64,000 bases of DNA from Rothia sp. HMSC078H08 (lineage in GTDB: Bacteria > Actinomycetota > Actinomycetes > Actinomycetales > Micrococcaceae). Below the pieces are notes generated by a model. That model saw nothing but the letters and a program-made list of their open reading frames with translations, did not search any database and was not told the DNA's origin. Where the stretch lies: the NCBI RefSeq assembly GCF_001808955.1, contig NZ_KV795256.1:313755-377754 (forward strand), given 5' to 3'. The position numbers and the translations under genes were made by a program. Each line of letters starts with the position of its first letter. Position 1 is the first letter of the stretch. Below, one piece after another: positions 16,972 to 25,943 of this stretch.

Positions 16972-18717
16972 ATGAGCTCCCAGCACATTGCACAGCAGTC
17001 TCAGCTGACCGCCGAGTCCCGCGCCAAGGCGCTCAAGAGCATGGTCAACGAAGAACTCGACATCTTGGTCGTCGGCGGCGGCATCACCGGTGCAGGCATT
17101 GCCCTCGACGCAGCAACCCGCGGTCTGCGCACCGGTATCGTCGAAGCAGGCGACTGGGCTGCAGGCACCAGCGCATGGTCCTCCAAGCTCGTTCACGGCG
17201 GCCTGCGCTACCTCTACAACCTCGACTTCAAGCTCGTGACCGAAGCACTGACCGAGCGCGGCCTGCTGCTGAACAAGATCGCACCCCACCTGGTGCACGC
17301 ACAGCCCTTCCTGTGGCCCCTGAAGATGCCCGTCATCGAGCGCGCATACTCCGCAATCGGCATCGGCATGTACGACACCCTCGCATTCCTCGGCTCCCGC
17401 GGCAACAAGGGCGTCCCCTCCCAGCGCCACTTCACCAAGGCCGGCACCAAGACCGTCTTCCCCGACATCAAGGACTCCGCATTCAGCGGCGCAATCCAGT
17501 TCTACGACGCACGCGTTGACGACGCACGCCTCGTCATCGACGTCGTCCGCACCGCTGCAAGCTACGGCGCACTGGCTGCATCCCGCACCCAGGTTGTCGG
17601 TTTCACCAAGGACGCATCCGGCCGCGTCATCGGCGCAGAGCTGGCAGACCTGGAGACCGGTGAGCGCCTGAACGTACGCGCAAAGCACGTCATCAACGCA
17701 ACCGGCGTGTGGACCGAAGAGTCCGAGTCCCTGGCTAACCCCGAAGGTGGCCTGGAGGTTCTGGCATCCAAGGGTATCCACATCGTGGTTCCCCGCGACC
17801 GCATCAACGCGACCAGCGGTATCTTCACCAAGACCGAAAAGTCCGTGCTCTTCATCATCCCCTGGCAGCGTTACTGGATCATCGGCACCACCGACACCCC
17901 CTACACCGAGGACCGCGAGCGCCCCGTCGCAACCAGCAAGGACATCGACTACGTGCTGATGCAGGCTAACAAGTTGCTCGCTAACCCGCTGACCCGCGAG
18001 GACATCATCGGCACCTACACCGGTCTGCGCCCGCTGCTGCAGCCCAAGGTCAAGGACGGCGCAGCATCCACCAAGGTTTCCCGCGAGCACACCGTGACCG
18101 AGGTTGCACCCGGCATGAGCGCAATCGCAGGCGGCAAGCTCACCACCTACCGTGTCATGGCTGCCGACGCTGTCGACTTCGCACTGGGCGAGCAGGCTAA
18201 GCAGAACCCCTCCGTGACCGCAACCATCGGCCTGGTCGGCGCAGACGGCTACCACGCAATCGCTGCTAACCGTGCACGCTACGCAGAGCGTTACGGCTGG
18301 GATGAGGACCGTATCACCCACCTGCTCGAGCGTTACGGCGCGCAGATTGAAGACCTCGGCGCTCTCATCGACGCTGACCCCTCTCTCGGTGCTCCCCTGG
18401 CTAAGGCACCCCAGTTCCTGCGTGCAGACGTTGTCTTCGCTGTCCGCTACGAAGGTGCCCTGCACCTGGAGGACGTTCTGGTCCGCCGCGTACGCCTCGA
18501 CCTCGAGCAGCGCGACCGCGGCCTGGCAGCAGCAGACGAGATCCTCGATATCCTGCGTGCCGAGCTCGGCTGGGACGATAAGAAGGTCAAGGAGGAACTC
18601 GACCTCTACGCCGCACGCGTACAGGCTATCCGCGAGGCAGAGTCCACCTCCACCGACGCTGAGGCATCGGCAAAGATTGAGGCTGTCACCCCCGTGGCAC
18701 CCCGTGTGAAGCTCTAA
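16972..18717 (+). CDS. glpD: Glycerol-3-phosphate dehydrogenase (FAD-dependent)
   Basis: Oxidises glycerol 3-phosphate to dihydroxyacetone phosphate, passing electrons to the membrane quinone pool. The 581-residue protein has the N-terminal FAD dinucleotide motif VVGGGITGAGIALDAATRG, then the GlpD signatures SSKLVHGGLRYL, INATGVW and TYTGLRPLL, and the helical C-terminal domain. ATG 16972 is preferred over 16918 because AGGAAAG lies eight bases before it. The sequence is GC-rich with highly selected codons, so high expression is likely. It is followed by glpF and glpK on the same strand after a 344-base gap. Confidence 0.95.
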   Translation: MSSQHIAQQSQLTAESRAKALKSMVNEELDILVVGGGITGAGIALDAATRGLRTGIVEAGDWAAGTSAWSSKLVHGGLRYLYNLDFKLVTEALTERGLLLNKIAPHLVHAQPFLWPLKMPVIERAYSAIGIGMYDTLAFLGSRGNKGVPSQRHFTKAGTKTVFPDIKDSAFSGAIQFYDARVDDARLVIDVVRTAASYGALAASRTQVVGFTKDASGRVIGAELADLETGERLNVRAKHVINATGVWTEESESLANPEGGLEVLASKGIHIVVPRDRINATSGIFTKTEKSVLFIIPWQRYWIIGTTDTPYTEDRERPVATSKDIDYVLMQANKLLANPLTREDIIGTYTGLRPLLQPKVKDGAASTKVSREHTVTEVAPGMSAIAGGKLTTYRVMAADAVDFALGEQAKQNPSVTATIGLVGADGYHAIAANRARYAERYGWDEDRITHLLERYGAQIEDLGALIDADPSLGAPLAKAPQFLRADVVFAVRYEGALHLEDVLVRRVRLDLEQRDRGLAAADEILDILRAELGWDDKKVKEELDLYAARVQAIREAESTSTDAEASAKIEAVTPVAPRVKL

Positions 18718-19061
18718 TCCGTAGAGATTCCACGCACCTTTCGTGACCGGTTATCCGGTACGAACCGACCGTTCACCCCTCACCGAGCATGGATTATCTC
18801 ATATTTTCGGTGAGGGGTGGACGAGAGGTTAAATAACCGTTTACGATAATCCCCTGCATAAGAAGCAGCGAGCTAAATACAGGGTTAACCCACTGGTACG
18901 ATCTGCTTCTCATCCAAAAACATCTATCAATTTTTCGTAGCAATCCGCTACACATTTCAGCACAGCGTTGTGCCCCGATCCGCCCGTGCGGTGAGGACGC
19001 ACGGGAACACGCAAGCAAAGGTTCGCTTGCCTTCCAGACGCTTCGTCTTCAAGGAGCATCA
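18718..19061 (+). promoter_or_regulatory. Intergenic region with hairpins between glpD and glpF
   Basis: No ORF is supportable. A perfect 13-bp hairpin (18774-18786 with 18807-18819, 20-base loop) follows glpD but has no T tract, so it may act as an mRNA processing or stability element. Further on, AGAAGCAG near 18862 and CTGCTTCT near 18902 form another inverted pair close to a likely glpF promoter. The glpF ribosome-binding site AAGGAG ends the region. Confidence 0.5.
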
Positions 19062-19859
19062 ATGTCTCTTCTTGCTTCCGCAGGAACTGTACTTGCAGCC
19101 GGCTCATCCGCACTCGTGGATGCATCCGGTGCCCCCACCACTCTTGGTTTTGTACTTTCCGAGTTCTTCGGCACCTTCATCCTGATTCTGCTCGGTGCCG
19201 GCGTATGCGCCGCAGTGACCCTGAAGAAGTCCTATGCTAAGGACGCAGGCTGGGTTGTTATCACCTTCGGTTGGGGTCTGGCAGTGTTCACCGCCGTATA
19301 CCTCTCCTTCCACTCCGGTGCACATCTGAGCCCCGCTGTGACCGTTGGCCTGGCAACTGCAGGCCGCGACCTGGCAACCGGCGTTCCCGCAACCCCGCTG
19401 AACATCACCCTGTACATCGTCGCTCAGATGCTCGGCGCAATGGCTGGTGCAACCGCAGCCTACCTGACTTACAAGAAGCACTTCGATGAGGACCCGGGCG
19501 ACCGCCTCGGCATCTTCGCAACCGGCCCCGCTATCAAGTCCTACGGCTGGAACTTGCTCACCGAGATTATCGGCACCTTCGTCCTGATTGGTTGGATCAT
19601 CGCATCCGGTAAGACCCCCGCCCAGATTGGCCCCTTGGCTGTTGCATTGGTCGTTGTTTCTATCGGTATGAGTCTTGGTGGCGCAACCGGTTACGCTATC
19701 AACCCCGCACGTGACCTCGGCCCCCGTATCGCCTACACCTTCCTGCCTATCCCCGGTAAGACCGGTTCCAACTGGTCTTACGCATGGGTTCCGGTTGTTG
19801 GCCCAATCATCGGCGCTATCCTCGCAGGCCTGATCGTTCCGGCAGTTCTGCCCCTCTAA
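19062..19859 (+). CDS. glpF: Glycerol uptake facilitator (aquaglyceroporin)
   Basis: A 265-residue MIP-family channel with six membrane helices that conducts glycerol into the cell. The second pore motif is the glycerol-type NPARD at residues 214-218. The first is Ser90-Pro91-Ala92 in GAHLSPAVT, instead of the nearly universal NPA; the codon AGC differs by one base from Asn AAC. Asn at this site caps the half-helix and binds solute in the pore, so the change is notable. AAGGAG lies before the ATG. It forms an operon with glpK 42 bases downstream. Confidence 0.92.
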   Translation: MSLLASAGTVLAAGSSALVDASGAPTTLGFVLSEFFGTFILILLGAGVCAAVTLKKSYAKDAGWVVITFGWGLAVFTAVYLSFHSGAHLSPAVTVGLATAGRDLATGVPATPLNITLYIVAQMLGAMAGATAAYLTYKKHFDEDPGDRLGIFATGPAIKSYGWNLLTEIIGTFVLIGWIIASGKTPAQIGPLAVALVVVSIGMSLGGATGYAINPARDLGPRIAYTFLPIPGKTGSNWSYAWVPVVGPIIGAILAGLIVPAVLPL

Positions 19860-19901
19860 ACCTCTCTAATACCCCCGTTCTTTTGTTCTAAGGAAAAATC
19901 A

Positions 19902-21458
19902 ATGACGACTTCTCTGCACTCCGCAACCCTCAACGTCGAACGCAAGTACATCCTCTCCATCGACCAGGGCACCACCAGCTCCCGCGCGATCCTGTTCAAC
20001 AAGGCGGGCGAGAACGTGGCTCAGGGCCAGCTCGAGCACGAGCAGATCTTCCCCAAGGCCGGCTGGGTCGAGCACAACGCAACCGAGATTTGGCAGAACG
20101 TCCGTAAGGTCGTAGCAATGGCTATGGCAAACGGCGAAGTCAACCACCACGAAATCGCTGCAGTCGGCATCACCAACCAGCGTGAAACCACCGTCGTGTG
20201 GGACAAGAACACCGGTGAGCCCGTCTACAACGCAATCGTCTGGCAGGACACCCGCACCCAGGAAATCGTTGAAGAGCTCGCAGGCGAAGAGGGCGTTGGC
20301 AAGTACCACGACATCGTCGGCCTGAACCTCTCTACCTACTTCTCCGGCCCCAAGATCAAGTGGATCCTGGACAACGTTGAAGGCGCACGCGAGCGCGCAG
20401 AACGCGGCGACCTGCTCTTCGGCAACACCGACACCTGGCTGGTCTGGAACCTGACCGGTGGTGTTGACGGCGGCGTTCACGTCACCGACGTAACCAACGC
20501 ATCCCGTACCCTGCTGATGAACATCCGCACCCTCGAATGGGATCCGCAGATCGCTGCAGACATGGGCATCCCCATGAGCATGCTGCCCGAAATCAAGTCC
20601 TCCTCCGAGGTGTACGGCTTCGGCCGCGCAACCGGTCTGCTTAACGGCACCCCGATTGCCGGTATCCTGGGCGATCAGCAGGCTGCCACCTTTGGCCAGG
20701 CCTGCTTCGAGAAGGGTATGGCGAAGAATACCTACGGTACCGGTAACTTCATGCTCATGAACACCGGCAACGAGCCCGTCTTCTCCAACAACGGTCTGCT
20801 GACCACCGTCGCATACAAGATTGGCGACGCAGCACCCGTCTACGCTCTGGAAGGCTCGGTCGCAATGAGCGGCTCCCTGATCCAGTGGCTGCGCGACAAC
20901 CTGCGCATGATTGAGCACGCTGCAGAGTCTGAGGAACTGGCTACCTCCGTCAAGGACTCCGGTGGCTGCTACGTTGTTCCCGCGTTCTCCGGCCTGTTCG
21001 CACCTCACTGGCGTTCCGACGCTCGCGGCGTCATCGTTGGTCTGACCCGCTACGTGAACCGTGCACACATCGTGCGTGCGGCGCTGGAAGCAACCGCATT
21101 CCAGACCCGCGAGGTTCTGGACGCAATGAACGCTGACTCCGGTGTTGAGCTCTCCGAGTTGCGCGTGGACGGCGGCATGACCGCTAACGAGTTCCTCATG
21201 CAGTTCCAGGCTGACATCCTCGGCGTTCCCGTAATCCGCCCGAAGGTTGTTGAGACCACCGCTCTGGGCGCAGCATACGCTGCAGGTATCGCTGTTGGTT
21301 TCTGGAGCGGCGAGCAGGACGTTGTGGACAACTGGGCTGAGGACAAGCGCTGGCTGCCCTCCATGGAGCCCGCAGAGGTTGACCGCCAGTACCGCCTGTG
21401 GAAGAAGGCTGTCTCCCGCACCCTCGAGTGGGTTGACGAGGACGTTCCGACCGCCTAA
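19902..21458 (+). CDS. glpK: Glycerol kinase
   Basis: Phosphorylates glycerol to sn-glycerol 3-phosphate, trapping what GlpF admits and feeding GlpD. The 518-residue FGGY-family kinase has the N-terminal phosphate motif [15 protein letters not shown] in the active site, the [14 protein letters not shown] region, and the second-domain motif [27 protein letters not shown] precedes the ATG. It is the last gene of glpFK and is closed by a strong terminator. Confidence 0.96.
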   Translation: MTTSLHSATLNVERKYILSIDQGTTSSRAILFNKAGENVAQGQLEHEQIFPKAGWVEHNATEIWQNVRKVVAMAMANGEVNHHEIAAVGITNQRETTVVWDKNTGEPVYNAIVWQDTRTQEIVEELAGEEGVGKYHDIVGLNLSTYFSGPKIKWILDNVEGARERAERGDLLFGNTDTWLVWNLTGGVDGGVHVTDVTNASRTLLMNIRTLEWDPQIAADMGIPMSMLPEIKSSSEVYGFGRATGLLNGTPIAGILGDQQAATFGQACFEKGMAKNTYGTGNFMLMNTGNEPVFSNNGLLTTVAYKIGDAAPVYALEGSVAMSGSLIQWLRDNLRMIEHAAESEELATSVKDSGGCYVVPAFSGLFAPHWRSDARGVIVGLTRYVNRAHIVRAALEATAFQTREVLDAMNADSGVELSELRVDGGMTANEFLMQFQADILGVPVIRPKVVETTALGAAYAAGIAVGFWSGEQDVVDNWAEDKRWLPSMEPAEVDRQYRLWKKAVSRTLEWVDEDVPTA

Positions 21459-21502
21459 TCACAGCACCCGTTGCCTAACGGCACGGCCCGCGTACTAGCG
21501 AC

Positions 21503-21560
21503 GCCCCGGCTGCTTCTCCCCCGCTATGGGGTTGAAGCAGCCGGGGCTTTTCGCTGTTTT
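21503..21560 (+). terminator. glpFK intrinsic terminator
   Basis: Perfect 14-bp GC-rich stem (21503-21516 with 21534-21547) followed by TTTTCGCTGTTTT. Confidence 0.95.
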
Positions 21561-21827
21561 ATGACGCTCAATTCAGCGTTTATTGCGGCGTAATTTCTAC
21601 AAAAATTAGTGCTGGGGTACCGTTGGTTTTTGTAAATTCGGTATCTTCCGCCGGTCACCTGGCGCGGTGTTGTTCGTGAGGTGTCAGTACCGCACAGGAC
21701 GCGTACGCGACATATTCATGCGCTGTCCTGACAGGAGTCGACGGTTCGCGCTGATACTTATTTACGCTCCTATCACCGTCCGCCGTGGTTCCTGAAGAAC
21801 TGCGGCGGACGGGCTTATATAAGGGTT
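21561..21827. other. Gene-free stretch with a strong hairpin
   Basis: No ORF is supportable. CCGTCCGCCG (21776-21785) and CGGCGGACGG (21803-21812) form a perfect 10-bp stem with an inner GTTC/GAAC pairing, and a looser stem lies at about 21695-21730. It could be part of an untranslated RNA or an additional stop between the convergent glpK and grpE-like genes. Confidence 0.4.
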
Positions 21828-21870
21828 AAACAGTTTGTGCCTGACCTTCGTGGTCAGGCACAAACTGTTT
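21824..21870 (-). terminator. 19-bp hairpin terminator of the chaperone gene series
   Basis: Perfect 19-bp arms (21828-21846 with 21852-21870) around a 5-base loop, 15 bases past the grpE-like stop. The minus-strand tail has only a short T run inside the stem end, so it may act in both directions. Confidence 0.75.
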
Positions 21871-21884
21871 ACTCGCGTCAAAAA

Positions 21885-22757
21885 CTACACACCGGAGGGG
21901 CTGTTCGGCACCGTCGGAAGCGGGATGGTGCGGTTGTCCTCGCCGCTACCTCCGGTACCGCTCTCAGCCGCATCCTGAGGGCGGTTAGTAGCCGCTCCAG
22001 TAGAGGCGGCAGGCTGACGATTCGGCATATCCCTCGCCACAATCACACGAGCGGGACGCAAAGTCCGGTCACCCAGAATATACCCTTCCCGCTCCACCGA
22101 TACCACAGTACCGGCAGGGTAATCGGGCGCAGAAGGAACCACACCCGAAACCTCGTGGATCGCCGGGTTGAACTTACCCACCGCGTCGATGCGCTGCAAT
22201 CCGCGGATCTCAAAAATACTGACGATCTCATCGGCAACAGACTCGCTCAGCGATGCGCTCGCCTCCTGATTCAGCAGACGGTCCAGGGCGTTGAGCACAT
22301 CGCGGAAGAGGGAACGGTACGCCTCTCCGGATGCTCGCTCGTCACGTTCCTGCAGGCTTGCCTGTACAGAACGAATAAGCTGGTTCTTAGCGCCGTCCTC
22401 GGCGATGCGCTGCGCAAAACGTTGGTTGAGCTCGGTGAGCTGCTCCAGGACGCGCACCTCAAAGTCTTCAGTCACAAAAGGTGAGGCAAGCTGAGGCGCT
22501 TCCTCCTTCTCGGTGGCTGCCACCTCCTCATGCGTTTCCTCGCCCGTGTCTATATGCTGTTGAGAAAACTCTGCGTCCGAGTTAGAGGTCTCGGACGAAG
22601 CGGGTGGTTCCGCCCCTTCGGGCAGGGGCTCCGCCTCGTGCCGAAACGCTCGGTGCGTCTTCTCGAGGGCTTCTTTAAGAGCTTTCTCATGTTCCCGTTC
22701 CGAGTCAAAAGAATCAGAACCAGAGGCTAAAGCATCCCCCGGACCCATGATAGACAT
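21885..22757 (-). CDS. Divergent GrpE-type nucleotide exchange factor
   Basis: A 290-residue protein. About 90 acidic N-terminal residues precede a long helix (LEQLTELNQRFAQRI onward) and the compact GrpE head: DAVGKFNPAIHEVSG, then GTVVSVEREGYILGDRTLRPARVIVA near residues 195-245. A Pro/Thr-rich tail of some 45 residues follows. GrpE releases ADP from Hsp70. As the last gene in the same direction as two lidless Hsp70 genes and two J-protein genes, it is probably their dedicated exchange factor. AAGGAGA lies seven bases before ATG 22757. It diverges strongly from housekeeping GrpE, and no canonical dnaK or dnaJ adjoins it. Confidence 0.82.
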   Translation of the reverse strand: MSIMGPGDALASGSDSFDSEREHEKALKEALEKTHRAFRHEAEPLPEGAEPPASSETSNSDAEFSQQHIDTGEETHEEVAATEKEEAPQLASPFVTEDFEVRVLEQLTELNQRFAQRIAEDGAKNQLIRSVQASLQERDERASGEAYRSLFRDVLNALDRLLNQEASASLSESVADEIVSIFEIRGLQRIDAVGKFNPAIHEVSGVVPSAPDYPAGTVVSVEREGYILGDRTLRPARVIVARDMPNRQPAASTGAATNRPQDAAESGTGGSGEDNRTIPLPTVPNSPSGV

Positions 22758-23027
22758 GGCATTATCTCCTTGTCATGATATATCGACATCCCCGCTACCT
22801 AGATTAGTAGCGGATTCATCTTAGATACGGTTATTACAATTCATAGACTAAAAATTTGCCTACCAACCCATATAAAACAACGCATTTCCCAGCAAACAGC
22901 ACAGAAAAACAATGAATCATATCGTTCAATAAGGCATTATTCATCATACAGATTTTACAAAATCTATTATTTATAAGGGTAGAAATAAATTAAAACAAGA
23001 TGAAATGCAGTTTAGGGCACACTTCAA
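22758..23027 (-). promoter_or_regulatory. AT-rich leader of the GrpE-like gene
   Basis: No ORF is seen. CCGCTAC/GTAGCGG (22792-22798 with 22807-22813) and the imperfect palindrome TGTCATGATATATCGACA (22771-22788) lie just upstream of the ribosome-binding site, and AGATTTT/AAAATCT (22950-22965) sits near the upstream gene. The composition is far more AT-rich than the rest of the window. A separate promoter for the GrpE gene is possible. Confidence 0.4.
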
Positions 23028-24182
23028 CTATCGGCGACCCACCTCTTTTTGGAAAATTTTCCAGTAAGGAGGGAAGCAATGAATAAAACTAATAATTGGG
23101 ACTCCAAAAACTGTAAAAAATGACATAAAAGTATGAACCGCTTCACCGGCACCAACAATTGAAGCAATTCCACTCAGTATAGGAGTAATTATACCCATCA
23201 AGATAAATCCAACAATTACGTATACGCCGAAACGTATAAGTCTCCCTATGGTAAAGGGACGACGCCGGGCATATATCACCCTATTATCGATAGCACGATA
23301 CATCTGTAGCAGATCATCTGGCAATAAATGAGCATCGGTAATCATGGAGAGGTTAGTGCGAGTAGCTTTAATCTGGTCCTTCGAGACAATCCGTATATCT
23401 TTTTTATAAACAACTCCCTGTAAGTTCGCTTCCCTCAGGCGAAGATCTGCCTGCAGACGCTGTAAATCAGGATTATTCACATGAATTGCAACCGCCTGCT
23501 CAATACTTTGCAAGGCTTCAGCACGCTGCCCATTATTCCAAAGTGCAGTTACAAAGTCATAAATATAATCAGCATTTTCAGGGTCTATATTTACTCGTTG
23601 CTGAGCTATCTCTACAGCCCGAGACATATCCTTTGATTTATTCGCAATGATGTATTCAAGATTGAGTAATAGTTCCTCGTTATCTGACCCATAACGTCGA
23701 GCTTGAGAGATAGCATGTTGCGCCTCACGGCGGCGATTACGATCCCAATCCCCCAATAGATATGCGATTGCAAGCATTTCCCAGGCTTCACTATCATCTT
23801 GCTTAAGACGAGTCATCGACTGCGCAAACTTTGCCAGGGAGTTCCAGTTATTCTGCTCCCATGCATAACGCATGTCGATTCGTAGTCCTTCTATGCGAGG
23901 GTTCGATTTCGTTTCGCTTCCGGAATTCCCAGTAAATGCGCTCGTACCTTGTTCCTGAGCAAGGTCTCGATCATACGCAATTCGAGCAGACGCGTTTAGT
24001 AGAGTTTTCTCTACGTGTTCTAGAAGCTCCAGCCTGTCTTCGCCAGCACGAACTTTGGCTCGGTCCGGGTGCGAAGTCAGTCTTCGGAATCGTGTTCGCA
24101 TTGCGCTCAGCGCCTGCCGAATCTCTTCTGCGCTTGCTGTTGGGTCTACACCAAGCAATTCGTAATAATTCTGAGTATCCAT
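23028..24182 (-). CDS. J-domain protein with TPR-like region and C-terminal membrane anchor
   Basis: A 384-residue protein. An N-terminal J-like domain (residues 4-72) has YYELLGVDPTASAEEIRQAL and an intact His38-Pro39-Asp40 motif, so it should stimulate Hsp70 ATPase. Residues about 90-230 form helix pairs resembling TPRs (AWEMLAIAYLLGD, ALQSIEQAVAIHVNNPDLQRL). A helical stretch follows, then two membrane segments near residues 300-325 and 340-365. The J domain is therefore probably cytoplasmic and tethered to the membrane. ATG 24182 is chosen over a TTG at 24203 because it begins the J domain; neither has a strong ribosome-binding site. Base composition is clearly lower in GC than its Hsp70 neighbours. 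Confidence 0.75.
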   Translation of the reverse strand: MDTQNYYELLGVDPTASAEEIRQALSAMRTRFRRLTSHPDRAKVRAGEDRLELLEHVEKTLLNASARIAYDRDLAQEQGTSAFTGNSGSETKSNPRIEGLRIDMRYAWEQNNWNSLAKFAQSMTRLKQDDSEAWEMLAIAYLLGDWDRNRRREAQHAISQARRYGSDNEELLLNLEYIIANKSKDMSRAVEIAQQRVNIDPENADYIYDFVTALWNNGQRAEALQSIEQAVAIHVNNPDLQRLQADLRLREANLQGVVYKKDIRIVSKDQIKATRTNLSMITDAHLLPDDLLQMYRAIDNRVIYARRRPFTIGRLIRFGVYVIVGFILMGIITPILSGIASIVGAGEAVHTFMSFFTVFGVPIISFIHCFPPYWKIFQKEVGRR

Positions 24183-24265
24183 AGTGTTTGTCTGCCGTAT
24201 CAACCAGTAATGGAGGGAATATCCCTCAGGAGACCCATGAAGAGCCTCCTGAGGGACATCAAAGG

Positions 24266-25816
24266 CTAGTTCACCTCCATGCCGCCAATCTTGCGCTGCG
24301 CCTCCTGTACTTCTTCAGGGCGCAGATTAGCCACACGCTCAATGTTGAAAGAGCCGAGAGAAGCATTAGCGGTCAGGTCAATCACCTCAACACGAACCGT
24401 CTGGTCCACGTCGTAGGCGTAGATGACCTTCAGCGGCGCACCCTTCGGGTAGGCGGGCAAGGAAAGCTCGCCGCTACCAACAACGGTCACCAGCTCGGGG
24501 TCGCGTTCCTCGCCCTGAGTGACCTTAATGTCCAGGGCATTCTGACCGTCAAACAGGGTTTGGGCGTTCTGCTCGTGGGTGCAGGGAACCTTGGTGTTAC
24601 GCGGAATCACCACATGGTTAAAAGTCGAACCGTCGGCGTTGTAGAGAATAATGCCCAGCGCCTGGCTGGTCACGTCGCTAATCTTGACGCTACCGCCCAG
24701 GAAGCCCTCCACGGTAGCCTTGGAACCAACCTGCTCCGTGCTGACCTCCACGTCGCCAGCCAGGGTTGCCTGAACTGCAGCACCGAGAGCGACCGCCTCA
24801 TCAGGGTTAATATCGAGCTCAGGCGTCTTGCCAGAGATACGCTCCACCAGGGTTCGAACCGCAGGCATGCGAGTGGAACCGCCCACCAGCAGCACCTTAT
24901 CGATATCAGCCCAGGTCAGCTTCGCTGCGCTCAGAACGTCCTCGAGAACCTCCTGGGTACGGTTCAGAAGGCTGACCGTACATTCCTCAAACTCCTCACG
25001 AGTCAACGGCACACGGTAGTGCTGGTCCTCTGCGGAAAACTGCACATTCGTCTTCGGAACAGTCGACAGCGCTTTCTTCGCAAACTCAGCCTTCTCACGC
25101 AACGCAGCGGTGAGGGAAGGATCTTCCAGAGCGTCCGGAGCGCCCTGCTCCATCAGACGCTTATTCAGGTACTCCATCAGGGCGTTATCGAAATCGAAAC
25201 CACCCAGGTTACGGTCGCCATCGGTAGCCAGAACCTCAAATTCGGTGCCGTTAATCTTCAAAATAGTGACGTCAAAAGTGCCACCACCCAGGTCGTATAC
25301 CAGCACGGTGCCGTTGGCGTCAGCTTCCACACCGTACGACAGGGCCGCAGCGGTCGGCTCGTTCAGCACACGCAAAACGTTCAGGCCAGCAATCTGACCC
25401 GCATGGGCGGTAGCGGTACGACGGGCATCATCAAAATAAGCGGGTACGGTGATGACAGCGTCGGTGACCTCTTCACCCAGGGCAAGCTCAGCGTCTTCCT
25501 TCAGACGCTTCAGGATAATTGCAGAAACTTCCTCAGCGGTGTACTGGGTACCCGAAGAAGCGTCAAAACGCCAGGTCGGGTCGCCAATAAAACGCTTGAC
25601 GTACTGGACGATGTCCTCGGGGAACGCCGCTGCCTGGCGCTTCGCCTGCTCACCCACCAGAGGCTCATCCGCGCCGCCGAAGGACTGGAAAAGCACCACG
25701 GAGGGGGTCACGGTGTCGCCTTCTTTGTTGCGAAGCACCTCAGGCACACCCGTAGGACGAACCACCGAAACTGCAGAGTTAGTGGTTCCCAGGTCAATAC
25801 CAATTGCAATACCCAT
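24266..25816 (-). CDS. Lidless Hsp70 paralogue A
   Basis: A 516-residue Hsp70. The nucleotide-binding domain is complete (IDLGTTNSAVSVV, VPAYFDDARRTAT, DLGGGTFDVTILK, VGGSTRMPAV), followed by the interdomain linker region and a beta-sandwich substrate domain (IPRNTKVPC, VTQGEERDPELV, YPKGAPLKVIY). It stops about 100 residues short of DnaK, after one short helix ending RKIGGMEVN, so the helical lid is missing. Such proteins bind and release clients fast or act as scaffolds. AGAAAGAGA precedes the ATG. It is flanked by two J-protein genes and resembles paralogue B at 27299-28861. Confidence 0.88.
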   Translation of the reverse strand: MGIAIGIDLGTTNSAVSVVRPTGVPEVLRNKEGDTVTPSVVLFQSFGGADEPLVGEQAKRQAAAFPEDIVQYVKRFIGDPTWRFDASSGTQYTAEEVSAIILKRLKEDAELALGEEVTDAVITVPAYFDDARRTATAHAGQIAGLNVLRVLNEPTAAALSYGVEADANGTVLVYDLGGGTFDVTILKINGTEFEVLATDGDRNLGGFDFDNALMEYLNKRLMEQGAPDALEDPSLTAALREKAEFAKKALSTVPKTNVQFSAEDQHYRVPLTREEFEECTVSLLNRTQEVLEDVLSAAKLTWADIDKVLLVGGSTRMPAVRTLVERISGKTPELDINPDEAVALGAAVQATLAGDVEVSTEQVGSKATVEGFLGGSVKISDVTSQALGIILYNADGSTFNHVVIPRNTKVPCTHEQNAQTLFDGQNALDIKVTQGEERDPELVTVVGSGELSLPAYPKGAPLKVIYAYDVDQTVRVEVIDLTANASLGSFNIERVANLRPEEVQEAQRKIGGMEVN

Positions 25817-25943
25817 AAGTCATTCTCTTTCTAGTCGTATGCTTGCTACGGCAAAATACCGCAGATGTGTATATGAGTAACGTTTCGTGTTCTGTCTTCG
25901 ATAGCCGACGTCCGCGCTACAGCGTCGCGAGGGCGTTTCAGGG

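Noticed and set aside
16849..18465. Upstream extension of the SorC-type frame antisense to glpD
   Set aside because: The extension is Cys/Val/Asp-rich shadow of glpD. The real start at 16848 has a ribosome-binding site and family N terminus.
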